64,000 nt of DNA, taken from assembly GCF_023065955.2 (NCBI RefSeq), contig NW_026622952.1, positions 35,909,813-35,973,812 on the forward strand, written 5' to 3'. The DNA is from Ursus arctos. Lineage: Eukaryota > Chordata > Mammalia > Carnivora > Ursidae. The translations under genes were made by a program, and so were the position numbers. This document shows, one piece after another, positions 21,662 through 35,600 of this stretch; the first letter of the stretch is position 1; every line of letters starts with the position of its first letter. The notes under the pieces were generated by a model, which saw only the letters and a program-made list of their open reading frames with translations, searched no databases and was not told the DNA's origin.

Positions 21662-22554
21662 CTGCAGATAAACGAGGCCATTAAAGCAAAACCAAGGGCA
21701 GACACAACCTGGGTCTTACAAGCAAGTCGGTCAGAAGGGATGGAGACCCCGTGGCTTGGACTCAGGCCAGCGGCCTCGCTCAACACAGGGCAGGAGTTGC
21801 TCCCAGGACAGGATCTGGGCTTGGACCCTGACCTCCAGGGAAAGAGAATGCCTGCCCTCAGTTACAGAAATCCCTCCCCCGGCCAAAGCTCGCCCTTATT
21901 CATTCCTCATGGGTTTCTTTAAATCCCCTCGTGCTCCAAACCTATTCATACGAAATCCTCAAGTCAGAAACCGTTTTGTAGGGCTGCATGTTTGCTGATG
22001 CAAATCTTACCTGTTCAAATGGTTTCAGGCCAGAATCCTTCCCAAGCCTCACCATGTCTTCCAGGATGGCTTTTTTGACGTCCTAGGAAGGTGAGGAAAC
22101 AACACACTTGCTGTGTTCAAGGTCTCCGAAGGCATGCTCGATGCCAAGCCAAAGTACCGCACACTCCCAAACCTTACCTTGTTCCTGCACAGTTCCTCAA
22201 AGGAGCCTTCAAATCCTTTCTTTCGGGCCCAGGAACATAATGTCTCAACATCTGGTACCACAATTGCTATGAGAAATGCCTTTAACACACACAAGTGAGT
22301 TAGTATGTGGCTTGATCCAGATGTTCTGAAATAGTGATTCTTTATCATTTTGCACGATGGACCCCGGGAGGATCTGATAGATGTTACAGACCCTCTCTTC
22401 AGAACGTACTGGCAGCCCTGGGAGTCCACCGAGCCCAGGTTACGAGCTCTTGGATCTAAAATACAGATGGCATCAGGAATTCTGCAGTTAAACGTTTTAA
22501 AAGGACCACTGGGAATCAGAACCTAACAAAACCCTAATTTTTATTTATTTTTGT

Positions 22555-22602
<48 letters not shown>

Positions 22603-25600
22603 TTTTTTAAATAAAACAGGGTCAAATAAGCAGACAAGATAATAGCAAGTAACTGCTTTTAAAAGGAGAGAAAAAAATGTATACATATTCATTTTTTTTA
22701 GACCTCCAATGCCACATTTTTTACAATTTAGTAACAAAGCTAAATAAAAATCGAAGGCATGTTAAGATTCTAGGTCAAAGAGAGGCGCCTGGGTGGCTCA
22801 GTTGGTTAAGCGTCTGCCTTTGGCTCATGTCATGATCCCAGGATCATGGGATCAAGTCCTGCATCGGGCTCCTTGCTCAGCAGAGAGCCTGCTTCTCCCT
22901 CTCCCTCTGCCTGCACTTCCCCTGCTTGTGCTCTCTCTCTCCTTCAAAAAAAAAAAAAAGATTCCAGGTCAAAGAAAAATAGGTGCATTCCTTAAAATAT
23001 TCTTCTACAAGTATTTAAAAGTCTCAAGATTCGTAAAAAGATTAGCTTTCAGGAAACCAGACCCCTTTCTCTTCCTTGCCATCATCTGCCCAATATTCCA
23101 CTACAATACTGACATTGGCGAAGAGACATTCCACTATAATATTGACCTTGATTTTCAACTTTACGTATATACTGGCTCACAATCCCCACTGCTCAAACAT
23201 GATTTAGGAGACGTAGCATAAATATGTTGGGTTTAATACGTTGAAAATTCTAAACTTTCTAATAATCAATACATCAATATTTCCTTTCACAGTTTAAATT
23301 AGAAGGCTATTTTACCCACTCTCTAATATCTTTCTCCACTCCCCTTGGTACACGAGATGACTCTAGCTAGGTAAAAAAGAAATATAGAATTCCAAGAGAA
23401 AAACTTTTCTGGATAAGAAATGCCAAGCAGCAAAACCCAATATTCCAGCACATCACACATGAAGCCAATTCAATACTCATCGCGGACTTTCCATCACATC
23501 GCAAACACCCGGAGTCCAAGGCGTGGGCACGCCTGTGTAACAGGGCTCACAGCCCAGAATGTGCGTACCTGCAAGCTTTCTCCGTGGACAAACACCTGAG
23601 CGACAGGTTCACTTCGCAGGTAGATGTTCTCGATCTTCTCAGGTGCTATGTATTCTCCCTGTGCCAGTTTAAAGATGTGCTTCTTCCTGTCAATGATCTT
23701 CAAGGTGCCATTCTGTTTATTAGAGCGGAGGGGAGGGGAGGGGAGGCACTGTGAGTGGGTCCGTGGCTGCTCTGCCCCCTCCCTGCCCCATATCTATCAC
23801 ACAGTCCAGGGCACTTTTCACATGCTTGCCTTTAATCCTGGTAACACTGCCCAGGGGCCAGTGTATCAGCCCGTTTTACAGAGATGGAAACTAAGGCTTG
23901 GGGAGACTGAGTAACTTGCCCAAGGCCAGTGAGCCAAGTAGAGAGGAAAAAAGGGACTCCAGAGCTCACGCCTTTCATTTCACCCCTGGCAGCCCACCAG
24001 CAGTGCCTCCCCAAGGAGGAGCCATTTTCCTTGCGGGTACAGACATAGACTGTCCTCCCAGAGCACTCTGCACAGAGCAGGGGCTCAGTAAAAGCTCCAA
24101 CAGAAAGGCCAAATGCCACCTTTGTCATTGTTTCAAGGTGGGGGGGAGGGGCTCGCTCCTGGCCCCTGGGGCAGAGTCTGTCAGCAGCCCCCGTCGGGAC
24201 CATGGGAAATCCACAACGACCCCTGCACTGGACGAGCCCAATGCCATCGTGTCCACCTCTGGTCGCCAAACCCCCACCTATCAACCCATCCCCACCCCCG
24301 GGGTCCTCCCTGTGCTTCCAAAGGTCAGCTGTAGGGAAGTTTCTCTGGGGCCCTCATCGCACGCTGGTTCTGTGCCACTTCCCCAAGTTGCAGACTGAGG
24401 TCCAGGGATAGGACGAAATGCGTTCATTAGAGCCGGAGCCAGAGTTAGAACTGACGCTTAATCTTAACCCCTTGAACTTCAAAAGAGGACTTAATTTATC
24501 TCTGAATAACCTGGGCATTCTGAAGTCTGAATTAATTGGGTGAAGAGGGGGAGCATTTTTCAAAACAATAAAAATTTCCGGGAGTATTATGCACCTTAAA
24601 TCTACAAGAATCGGCATACAGCGATAAAACTTGCCTTAGCCACGTTAGTAACAGCCACTCAACACAGCGACCACTTACAAAGCAGTGGCTGTTCCCACAA
24701 CAAGCCAAACTGGTCAAACCCACAGTGGGGCTTCTTGTAGGTTCTTTTCCCTCCTCCTCCGAAGGACCCTGGCATTTGTCTGCAGTAACAATTCCGAGAC
24801 TACGTTCAAAGTCGTTGGCCTGACCCGTGGGACGCTTACCCTATTTTTAAGGAGATGACAAGCCTAAGAAACACATATATTCCCACGTCTTGCCCACCAC
24901 ACCTTCCTGGCCGTAGACCACAATGTCCCCCACACCTTGTTGAACTAAGACCTTCACACTGAGGCCCAGCACCGATACAGAAAAAACCATGCACCGTCTC
25001 TCTGGATTTCGAATGGGAAGCAGCAACCAGAACTGACGACGTCACGCATCAAAACCAAACATCTTCGTTATGGTTCAAGTGAAAACCCTACCCAGGCACG
25101 CTGAGCGTATAAAGCTGTTCCCTGCAGGAAACGGAAGAGCCCCCCCCCCCAGCCCAGGGAAAGGGAAAAGTGAGGTCGCACAACAGCAAAAAGGCAGAAG
25201 AAAAGTATCTGTGAGCAGGGGAGGTGAGCGCTTACTGGAAGCCACTTTCCAATGTCCCCCGTGTGTAACCAGCCGTCTTTGTCCAGAACTTCTGCTGTTT
25301 TTGCTGGGTCCTTCAAGTAGCCTTTAAATACATTTGGCCCCTTCACACACACCTGAAGAGAGAAAGATCAGGAAGGGGGTGATTAGGGGGAGTGGAGGGG
25401 GTGGAAAGGTACAAATTTCCAGTTAGGAGACAGGTAAGCACCGGGGACCAAACACACAGCCCAGTGACCATGGCTCACACGGATATGTGATTATATTTAA
25501 AAGTAAGGAGATGAGATCCTCAGAGTTCTCATCATGAGGGGAAAAAAAATCTCTTTTTTTCCTGTTTTTCTTGTATCTCTGTGAGATGATGGAATATTAA

Positions 25601-28600
25601 CGAAACTTATTGTGGGGAATAATCACCCCACCATAGATGGATACCAAATCATTATGCTGTCTCCTTTAAACGCATACAGTGTGTACGTCACAGCCATCTC
25701 GATAGAACAGCAGGGGACAAAGAGGATCTGTTAACAGCATTTACGGGGGGTTCCCCAGAGAAAATGCGTGTGTGTGTGTGTGTTCCAGTGTGGTGCGTAT
25801 CTCCACCTTTAGCAAGAAGCCCTGAATTCCATGATCCAGAGGAGCTCACGAGCCACACTGGAATCCTGGAGGTATGTCCAATGCCCCTGTTCCCTTGTCC
25901 TAACGACGTCAGCTGCGGTCAAGTTGTAGGGCTAATGCTTGCCTGAGGTTCCGGCTCAAAGCCCCACAGGGGACGAAATCACTTCGAAGTCATGAGGCTT
26001 TCCTTCCACTAGCCAGTAGCTCACTAATAGTATCCAGGGCCACTGGCTGACAGGAGCTGTGCTCCAGGCCTGAAGATACTGGAAACCTTTGCATGCTCTC
26101 GAGCCCAAGTCCCTGCGGTGTCTAGAGGAAGACACATGTGTGGTCCCCTCCCACATAAAGGCACCTTCAAAGAGAAGCCTGTTTGATCCAGGATCACCAA
26201 TAACATCAAGCTCAGTGACTTTACGTGACACTGGCGAGAAGCGGCCGAGCTAGCAGAGGGAATGGCAACGTGGCTGAACAACGTTGCGGGGGGGGGGGGG
26301 GGCGGTCACTCACCTCACCCTCACCCTTGGAAGCCAAGTAGTTCATTTCTTCCACATCTACAAGTTTTATAAGGTTGCAAGGCATTGGGGCACCAACATG
26401 GCCTGCGTGGTAAATAAAAGAATGATCATTCCCAGGAGAACTCCTACTATCCTTAAGCCAAATTACTTTCATGGCCAACAGGCCTTCTCATAATGAGAAC
26501 AGCTGGTAGAAACGTCTGTTTGCTGCAATGATACCCGTCTCCCCCGGTAAATGAGCACAGAGAGTGTATTCCTAGAATAGAGGCAAACATTCAAAAGTCT
26601 CTTAGGACCTTTCCCCAGTTTGATGCCCCAAATTATTTTTTCAGTTATAAAACATCTGGCTGTTGATTGTAAGGGTTTCTACAAATACCTGGAAGCAAGC
26701 TTTCTAAAACTTTTATGCGGCTCCTACCATCTGATGGCCCCTGCTCATCATTGCACCTCTCCCTCATACAGACTTCTTCCTAACACCCCTACTTTCTCTA
26801 AGAAGAGAAAATACACAACTTTGCCAAATGGATTATCTCTCAACATCACCTGGTTCTGACCAAAATGGTCTTTACTTCCGTAAGTATGGGTGAACACGTT
26901 TTAGATTTAAGTTTATTGAGATAGAATGGTGCAGGGACGCCTGGTGGCTCAGTTGGTTAAGCACCTGCCTTCAGCTCAGCTCATTGTCCCAGGGTCCTGG
27001 GATCGAGTCCCACATCAGGCTCTGCTCAGCCGAAAGTCTGCTTCTCCCTCTCCCTCTGCCCCACACCCTGCTTGTGATCTCTTTCTGTCTCTCAAATAAA
27101 TAAATAAAATCTTTTTTTAAAAAAAAGAGCATCACAAATAATTCCTCTTATGTTTTAATAATGTTTGCGTAAAGAGATCACTGTTCTAAATTCTCTAGGC
27201 TGGGGGCGCCTGGGTGGCTCAGTCCTTAAGCGTCTGCCTTCGGCTCAGGGCGTGATCCCGGCGGCGTTATGGGATCGAGCCCCACATCAGGCTCTTCCGC
27301 TGTGAGCCTGCTTCTTCCTCTCCCACTCCCCCTGCTTGTGTTCCCTCTCTCGCTGGCTGTCTCTCTCTGTCAAATAAATAAATAAAATCTTTAAAAAATA
27401 AAAAATAAAAGAAATAAATTCTTTAGGCTGGTAAGGAACCAGGGGTTAAAAATTAAACCAAAAAGAAGGTTCAGAGACTGTTAGTATTAGTCCCAGCAGA
27501 ATTGTGCTTCTAGAGTCTAGACATGAGAATCCATGTTCCTAGACGGTGCTCATATTTCTAATATACCAAATAAACCAGTGGCATTTGCATATCAGAGTGC
27601 AGAAGGTACCACCGGTCAGACCTGGGTTGGAACCCTGGCTCCGAAGCATAATGCTGGGTAAATTCTTATACGTTGTTTACATGCTTTTTCACCAACAATC
27701 ATTTCCTCTCAGAGGTAACAGGACTTACGGCACAGGGATGCTGCTGGGACGAAACGCACCGATGTGCTTAAGGACGGCTGCCCCATTGAGTATTTCTGTA
27801 TTTGCCTCTCCTTGTGCCTTTTGGGAGAAATGACTTGTCTCTTTCTCTCTGTGGTCTCGACACCAAGCCCAGCACCCAAGTGTAAATTCGAGTCAAATTT
27901 ACCAGCAAATAATTAGACCCCAATCCATTCCTGGAAAGCTCTGTGGGGCTAAATGTTCTGAACCTGGCGGAAAGGGCTTTCGCCCCTCAGCTGCCAGCTT
28001 CAGAATCTAGGTGAATCTCTACTTGGTCCTCCAAGCCCGACGCACTACCATAGCAGCCCTTTTCCATGAAGATCCCTGATTTACAAGACCGTTTGCCCTA
28101 AGGCCTGATCCCTCGAGACACAGAACTCCGTGGTCAACAAACCAAGGATGAAGCCAATTCCAAGAATTCCCACCAGCATAATGAGATTCCTGTAAGGAGT
28201 GTCCCACGGCTTGTACCTGCTGTCCAGTCTCCAGGCATGGTCAGGCAGCAGCCAGCGGTGCACTCGGTCTGTCCGTAGCCTTCGTAAAACTGGACCACCA
28301 AGAGATGAAACGTTATTAAAGAGAGTAGTCACACCTGTGCTGCAAGGGCACAAATCAGGATGCTCTTCTCACTCCTGAATGATAGCTAACCGTGGTGACA
28401 CAGCTCTTTTTAAAATCTGTTCAGAACTACTGTGATAGCACCCAAACATCTTCACTCCAACACGAAACCTTGGCCACTGTCCGTGGTCATCTACTTCTCG
28501 CCTTCCTGCAAATAGGTAAGGGGGACACCGACATGGCCTGACAGGTCACACTGCACACAACCCACCCAGCAATGCACTCGCGCTGTCCGCTCACAGCCGT

Positions 28601-29615
28601 GCCCCACACCTGTCCTGTTGGTTGCCCAGTCTCTGCTGCCTCCCCCTCCCCTTTAAGGCAGGTTCTCTCCAGGGTTTGCAGGTCGGCTTATCACTTGCAA
28701 CCCATCCCCATACCCTCAGGTCTGATAAAGTCAAGTTTCATGGCTGGTGCTTTACCCGAGAGAAAATGACACAGTCTATGTGGCCACAGACGTGTCATCT
28801 CCTGCCTAGGCTAAAAGACAGACACACTCCTGTCTCCAAGCAACCTGGGAATAGCGTGATCTTCCAAACCAGAATAAGACACACACTTATAAGAAAGACT
28901 TTTTGGAAAGGAGAGTCCTGGGCTTGAAAAAGCCTGAGACAAGCAGCCGTAGTGATGCCCGCCTCACCTGACAGCCGAGCGCTGCTCTCAGAAACGTCAG
29001 CACGGTGGCGGATACGGGCGCGGCTCCTGTGACCATCAGCCTGACTTTTCCTCCCAGGCTCGACTTACAAGGCAAGGAGAGGGAAGACAGTGAGGGTCCG
29101 ATGGCTGCACAGGGGTGGGCCCCTCAAAGACCCCTTCTGGGAACCCAGATCCACCAGCTCCTTCTCTGCAGGCCGCAGGGAGCTCACCCACACACAGAGA
29201 ACTCACGGGCGTTCAAGAAGGAAGGCCTGGCTGGAGCTGGTTTCCACCTGCAGCTACACCCTGCTCTCTCAACGGGTATGAAAAACAAGCCAACACCTCT
29301 ACCCACGGGGATTTTGAAGGAATTAGAACAAGAGAGTGGTGGGTTTGCAGGCAACTGCCCCATTTTGGGCATTTTGGGGGACACAGTATTATTATTATTC
29401 CACGTTCTTTATCACTCGTGCCTAAAAAATGACGCCTAGAGTAACATACTTGTTTCAGAAAAGGAAAGCAAAATAAAAAATTAGAAAAGCTCAGGACACC
29501 TGGATGGCTCAGTCGGTTAAGCATCTGACTCTTGATTTCGGCTCAGGTCATGATCTCGGGGTCGTGAGATGAAGCCCCAGGTGGGGCTCTGTGCTGGACA
29601 GGCAGCCTGCTTAAG

Positions 29616-29649
<34 letters not shown>

Positions 29650-32600
29650 CCCCTTCCCTCCTCCCTGCGCTCCTTCTCTTTTTTTCTCTCAAACAAATAT
29701 ATCTTTTTTTAAAAAGAGACTGATGAATCATTAAACACTACACCTGACTCTAATGATGTACTTCATGTTGGCTAACTGAATTTAAACAAAAAAAATAAAA
29801 AATAAAAAAAATTAGAAAGGCTCTAACACACTGATTCCTTTTCTGCCCTTCCGTGTTACCATGCTGTTCGGGTTTGCATGCAATACTGCGGTTTACATAC
29901 TGGCTTTGTCCTTAATTTTTAGAAATGTGCCCACATTACTAAAAACGTGCCTTCTCTCTCACCTTCAAACCTTGCTTTCAGAAAGAGCCCGCACAGAAAC
30001 CCGCAGCCCAAGTTAGTTTCCGGGGCAGACAACGGTTGTGAATGTGTCACCTGTATCTTGTGGAAGATCAGTCTATCCCACAGGCTGTTGTTCCTGATGA
30101 TGCCGCTGCGAAGCTCTGCCTCCTTCCTCTTGGAGGCGAAGTCCAGCAGCCATCGCTTCAGGGTGGTGTTTGCCTGCCCAAAAATCTGACGGGTCAAGAA
30201 AAGAGACGATTTCAAAATGACGTGAACGGCTAGAATCAGAGAGTCAGATGATAACAAGTGTTGGTGAGGATGTGGAGAAATTGGAGCCCTCATCCGCTGC
30301 TCAGTGAGGGGGGCAGATATAATATGGCGGGGTTGCTTTGGAGAACAGACTGGTAGTTCCTCAAAGAGCGAAACACAGAATTACCACAGGACCCAGCAAT
30401 TCTGCTCCTAGGTAAGCACCCAAGAGAAATGAAAACACGTGTCCACACAGACACTCATGTACGAATGCTCACAGCATCATCATACGCAAGAGCCAGAAAG
30501 TGACAACAACTCGAATGCCCACCGATGATGCATGAAAGGGTAAATAACGAGTGTTCTATCCATACGGTGGAATACTACTTGGCCACTGAAAGGGATGAAG
30601 GACTGTCACGTGCTACCACATGGGCGAACCTCGTGACAAAAACCAGTCACAGAAGAACACATGTTGCATGATTCCATTCACACGAGAGTCCAGAATAGGG
30701 AAATCTAGATTCAAAAAGTAGATGCATTTGGCTGGGAGCAGAAGAGGGTAGAGGACAGCCACAGGGCAGAGCCAGTGTTTCTTCTTGAGCTGATAAAAAT
30801 GGGCTGTGGTGATGGTTACAGAACTCTGTGAATATACCAAAAAACCTTTGAATTCTACACTTAAAATGGGTGAATTTTACGGAATGTGAATTATATAGCT
30901 CAATCCAGCTGTTTTTAAAAGTTTCTTTTAAAGGACCATTTTAAAAAAAGAGAGAAGGTTCTCACAGATAACAGAAGCCCTGCCTTACAATAAAGAGCAT
31001 GAAAACTGCCCCGTCCAAATGTATCTTGAAGACTGCTACTGCCACACACTGGTCTTGCCCAGGATGGGTGGTCCATGCCACAATGACCAACCACAGAGGG
31101 GCTGGCATTCTCTCCATCCCTGGCTTGGCTTAAGCCCTTCTTTCCATGTGGCTAAGTAAGTAATGTTACATGCTCTTGGGCATTACAATGTATAGAACCA
31201 TTTCATGGTTAGAGTTCTCGTGTGATGCAATTAGCAACCTTATGAGCTAGACGGCAGGGGCAGGAGGTAACAGTCCATCACACAGATGAGAAAACAGAGG
31301 CTCTAAAGAGTTTACAGCACAAATAATGTGACCTCCCGCCTTCCACCTGTATTGGGCCTTCCAGTGCACAAAGTGTGTTCACGTGTTTTCTCTTATAATC
31401 CTCACCAATGGCTCTGTGAGGTCAACGCATTCTGGTTTTACTGATGGGTAAAGCACACTTCCGCGAGACCAAGAGTATAGAAGGTACCCGGCTGGCCCAG
31501 TTCAAACCCGAGTCTTGGGCTCCGGGTCCAGGGCTCTGTCCCCCACTCCACTGCTCCTTGGAACTCACTCGGTCAAACATCCGGTTCAGCAGTCTGGGAA
31601 CCACAGGGAAGACTGTGGGTTGAAGAGCCTTGAGGTCATCCATGAGCAGCCTGATATCTCCTTGGAAAAATCCTATTTTAGCTCCATGACACAGCATCAC
31701 ACACTAGGGCAGTAAATAAAAATAACCCCCATGTCGTCATCAAAGCAGGCACTACACAACATATACACAGACACACAAGGCTTCCGTTTTAGCATTTCGG
31801 ATCAGTGTCCAGAAACTATGAAGTTCCTACGTGTCAGCAGCTTTTCAAAAAACGTTCTTGCATTCCCTGGTCATTGCACAACATCAAAGTGTGGCATTTC
31901 TCTTGATCACCCCGAAGATAAAGGAGCTGGTAAGAGACCAGACTGTGTTATTTTTAGTGACGACCATGGAGCTTCTGCTCTTTTAGCTTCAGGATTGATA
32001 GCTGGTGAATGAATGACACGGTGTTATGTAATCCAAATGTTTTACTCGCCTGGAAACTTCAGGCCTGATTTATTCTCAAAACAACAACTTAGCTACTCGC
32101 AAACCTGGCTACTTGCCAAGCTTATTAAAGTCTCATTTTTAAAATCCAAATCTCACGAAAAGTGTCTGAAAAGCCACTGACTATTTTGCAGTTGAGACAC
32201 TGGCATCAAAGAGCAGAGTGGCTTGACGTTCAGCTCTAATCTACTGCATGGATTTGTTCCTGCCTGATGCAAATTGCACCGGCAAGCCATATGCTCTTGA
32301 CCCACAGACCGCCTATTTTAAATTTTAAAGAGAAAGAGTGATTCAAAAGATGATGCCACGGAAGTACAAACGGTCTCAGGCTTGAAAGCAGAAACCACTA
32401 GAAAGGTACACCCTGGTTCATGGTTTCAAAATTCAAGCTCAGGGAGGGGGGCTTTTGTTCAGGGTGGCCTGCCTCCCAGGCACACTTCCAAAACTGCAAT
32501 TAGGTATATACGGGCCATTATCAACTCGTTTGAGATCACTTTGGAAACTCACAAGACCTCCTGAGGTGTGCAGGAGCAGAGGTAACAGAGGCAAGATGGG

Positions 32601-35600
32601 ATCTCGTGACCCTTGATCCTTTAGGGTAAGTGCATCCTACAGGCCAGCAGCCAATCAAAGGGCCGCTCGCTCTCAGTTAGTCACCTCTCCATTAGTCTGG
32701 TTACTGACACCTAGCACAGTGTCAGGGACATAGCTGGTGCTCAATAAATATTGGTTAAATGAATGAATGGTGCCCACTGGTTTTTCCTAGACATATATGA
32801 TCCAAAATTGTCCAAGAAGGAAAAGAGATGGTTCTTGTCACACCACTGTGTACAGGGAACCCAGGCCAAGGGCAGCTAAAGATCATCCTGCTTTTCCAAG
32901 GGCACTTAGAATATTGGTGGAAAAAATGAATCTTAAGCCAACTTGTGCATTATGAACAAGCCCAGTGAAATACAGAAGCTTTTTACAGAGGCAGAAGCTT
33001 CACGAGGCTTTGTCGGATGGCGTTCATAAAAATTCTACTTTTACAGTTAATCTTTCTGGAATCATGCCATGTGCATATCCTTCAGAAGTCTGAGCTTCTA
33101 ATTTTAAAATGAATGATTAAAGTTCAAGTATTCAGACCCCCCCCCACATTTATACTCTTTTAAGTCATTAGCGCCATTTCTAAAATGGGGCTGCGCAAAG
33201 AATTCTCTCTGGGGGTGACAGTGCGCCCGTGAATCTTACCTGCAGCAGCTGCTCATACATGTGTGCCAGTGGTAAAAACGAAATGTGTGTGTCACTGGCA
33301 TTCAAGGCAAGTGCTTTCTGTAAAACACAACAACTTAGCAGAACGCAAACAAACACGCGAGCAAGCACAAAAACAAAACAAGGCCTACCTCGACAACTCT
33401 TTCAAACATGTGGGCGAGAGGCAAGAAAGATATCAAAGTATCATCTGGGGAAGGATTGACTGTGCTCTGTAAGCAAAGACACCAGCAAGCAGAGAAGCAT
33501 TAAGATTTCCAGTAATTTCCCATTTTATTTCAGAGCACATAACTCCTTAATGCTAAGGAGAAACAGCTTTTGCTTACAATTGGCAGTTATTTCTCACCAA
33601 AGTATGAAATGAAAAGGCAATACTTTATGGCTTTAATTATTCAATTAGAGTGGAGGTCATTCATCATGATAAAGTAAACCCACTCAGGACTGTAGTCCAC
33701 ATAGGGAAAATTTGGTCCAAATTGGGATATTAAGGGATCATGTGCTTTTAATCATTGAGTATTTCAAAGTTACCGTCCCCCATGGCCCAGCAAACTCAAT
33801 TCCACCTTAAGTAAGAAATAAAAGGTTCATTCCAACATAACATAGCATATTATGTTGTGGAAACAGAAGATCTATTTGAACATAAAATAGCATTTTATGT
33901 TGTAAAAGGATAGGAGGAGGGAATATAAGAGAAACTGATTGCTAAACTCTTTTAACATACAGTATAAATGCATTCTGAGTATTTTAGTTTGATCAACATC
34001 TTTACCTGAACGGCCTACTTTACACCCCATGAAAATGTCTCGATTTGTTTAGTGCAAGCTCTGATCTGGCATCATCTCCTATAAAACACTGCTTTGTGAT
34101 AAAGGTCTGCATCGAGGCTGAGCTGGACATCTGGGTTCCATTTCAAGGCTGAGAAGGGGCTTTACTTAGGGCCAGGCGCAGGGAGGGTCTGCGTGGAATG
34201 TTCATGTTATTCACATGTGAGGAACTCTGGCCAAAGCAGAGACTGCCTCCAGCAGCCGCGCACCCCAATTAAGAAATGAAGGCCCCATCAGGTGCCTACA
34301 CAACCTCTTCCAGGCCGTGCCCATCCCCCACCAGTCCTGAGCAAACCCAGCAGCCCCGGAAGCACGTGATGTAGCCTGAACCTGCCATAATTTTAGATTA
34401 ATTTTATTCAAGTGTGATCTGCATCCCGACTAGTTCATCTCAGGAGGAAACTGTTTATATAAAGAGAAGTCAGACTGTAATTTCTACACTTTTCAGTTTT
34501 CTGATTTGGAATCCCCAAAAATGTGCATTAGCAACATGAAGAAATTCTACAAAGTTGGAATGCCCCTGATCGTGTAATTAATTTTAAACAAAGTCTGTAA
34601 CCATTTGCCTCGGTAAGCCATGAGTGTATTTTAAGTTTTCTTCGAAGGCTAATTAGGAAATTAAAATTCCACTTAGGTGAGGTACTCAATGTTGAATTCT
34701 GTTTATGAAATATACCCCAAAAAAGGTATTTGGGACTAAGAAAGTGTAGGTGTAGGCAGGAGTGAGACAGGCCTTCTTCAGCCACCAAAGACGCACGTTC
34801 CCCAAAACCATTAAGCATGGGGGTTCCTGTCATGAAAATCAGAGCTCACAGAAGAACCCTCCCAGAGACTGCAAAAGTGAATTACATAAAATGTGCAAAG
34901 GTATGAGAGAAAGGCATTATATTGTTCGAGAAGTACTTTTAAAACAAGTTTGAAATATACCCTTGCTGCTATGACCAAATTGTATCCCCCTCCTCCCCAA
35001 ATTCTTGTTCAAGCCCTAACCCTCATGTGACTGGATTTGGGGATGGAGCCCTTGGGGAGGTAATTCAGGTGAAATGAGGTCGGGGGGGGGGGGCTGATCC
35101 AACAGCATGGGTGTCCTTGTAAGCAGAGGAAGAAACACCAGAAACCTCTCCCTCATTCTCCATGTGCACACAGAGGAAAGGGCAGGTGAGGTCACAGTGA
35201 GGAGGCGACTACCCACAGGCCAGGAAGCCCTCACCAGCAACCAAATTTGCTGATACTTTGATCATGGATTTCCAGCCTCTCGCACTGTGAGAAAATAAGT
35301 ATCTGTTGTTTAAGCCACTCAGCCTGTGTGATATTGTTACAGCAGCCCAGAGGACCACGACACTTCGGGGGCAAACTTTAAGACTATAGGAAACCAACTC
35401 AAGTTCAAGGCTTTAATCTTTCTAATAAAATGGAAGTCGACTGTAATAAAGAATAATAATTCAGAAAACTTCCATGTACCATTTAACATTTCATCTGTCC
35501 ACTTAAAGAAATTATCTTCCCCACACTGGAATAGTAGGTAGATAAGAGCACAAGAGAGTCATTTCTTCTTGGTCCTGTCCTGGAAACATTTATAGGGCAG

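Larger units (their letters stand above)
22280..23568 (-). other. ACSL1: ACSL1 intron 18
   Basis: Holds a long (AT)n tract and one CAN SINE; otherwise AT-rich, nothing recognised. Confidence 0.7.
26403..28216 (-). other. ACSL1: ACSL1 intron 15
   Basis: Contains two CAN SINEs (26935, 27204); the remainder shows nothing recognisable. Confidence 0.6.

Noticed and set aside
22764..22781. AGGTCAAAG motif resembling a nuclear-receptor half site in ACSL1
   Set aside because: Only one half site, and its repeat at 22958-22975 is merely the target-site duplication of a SINE.
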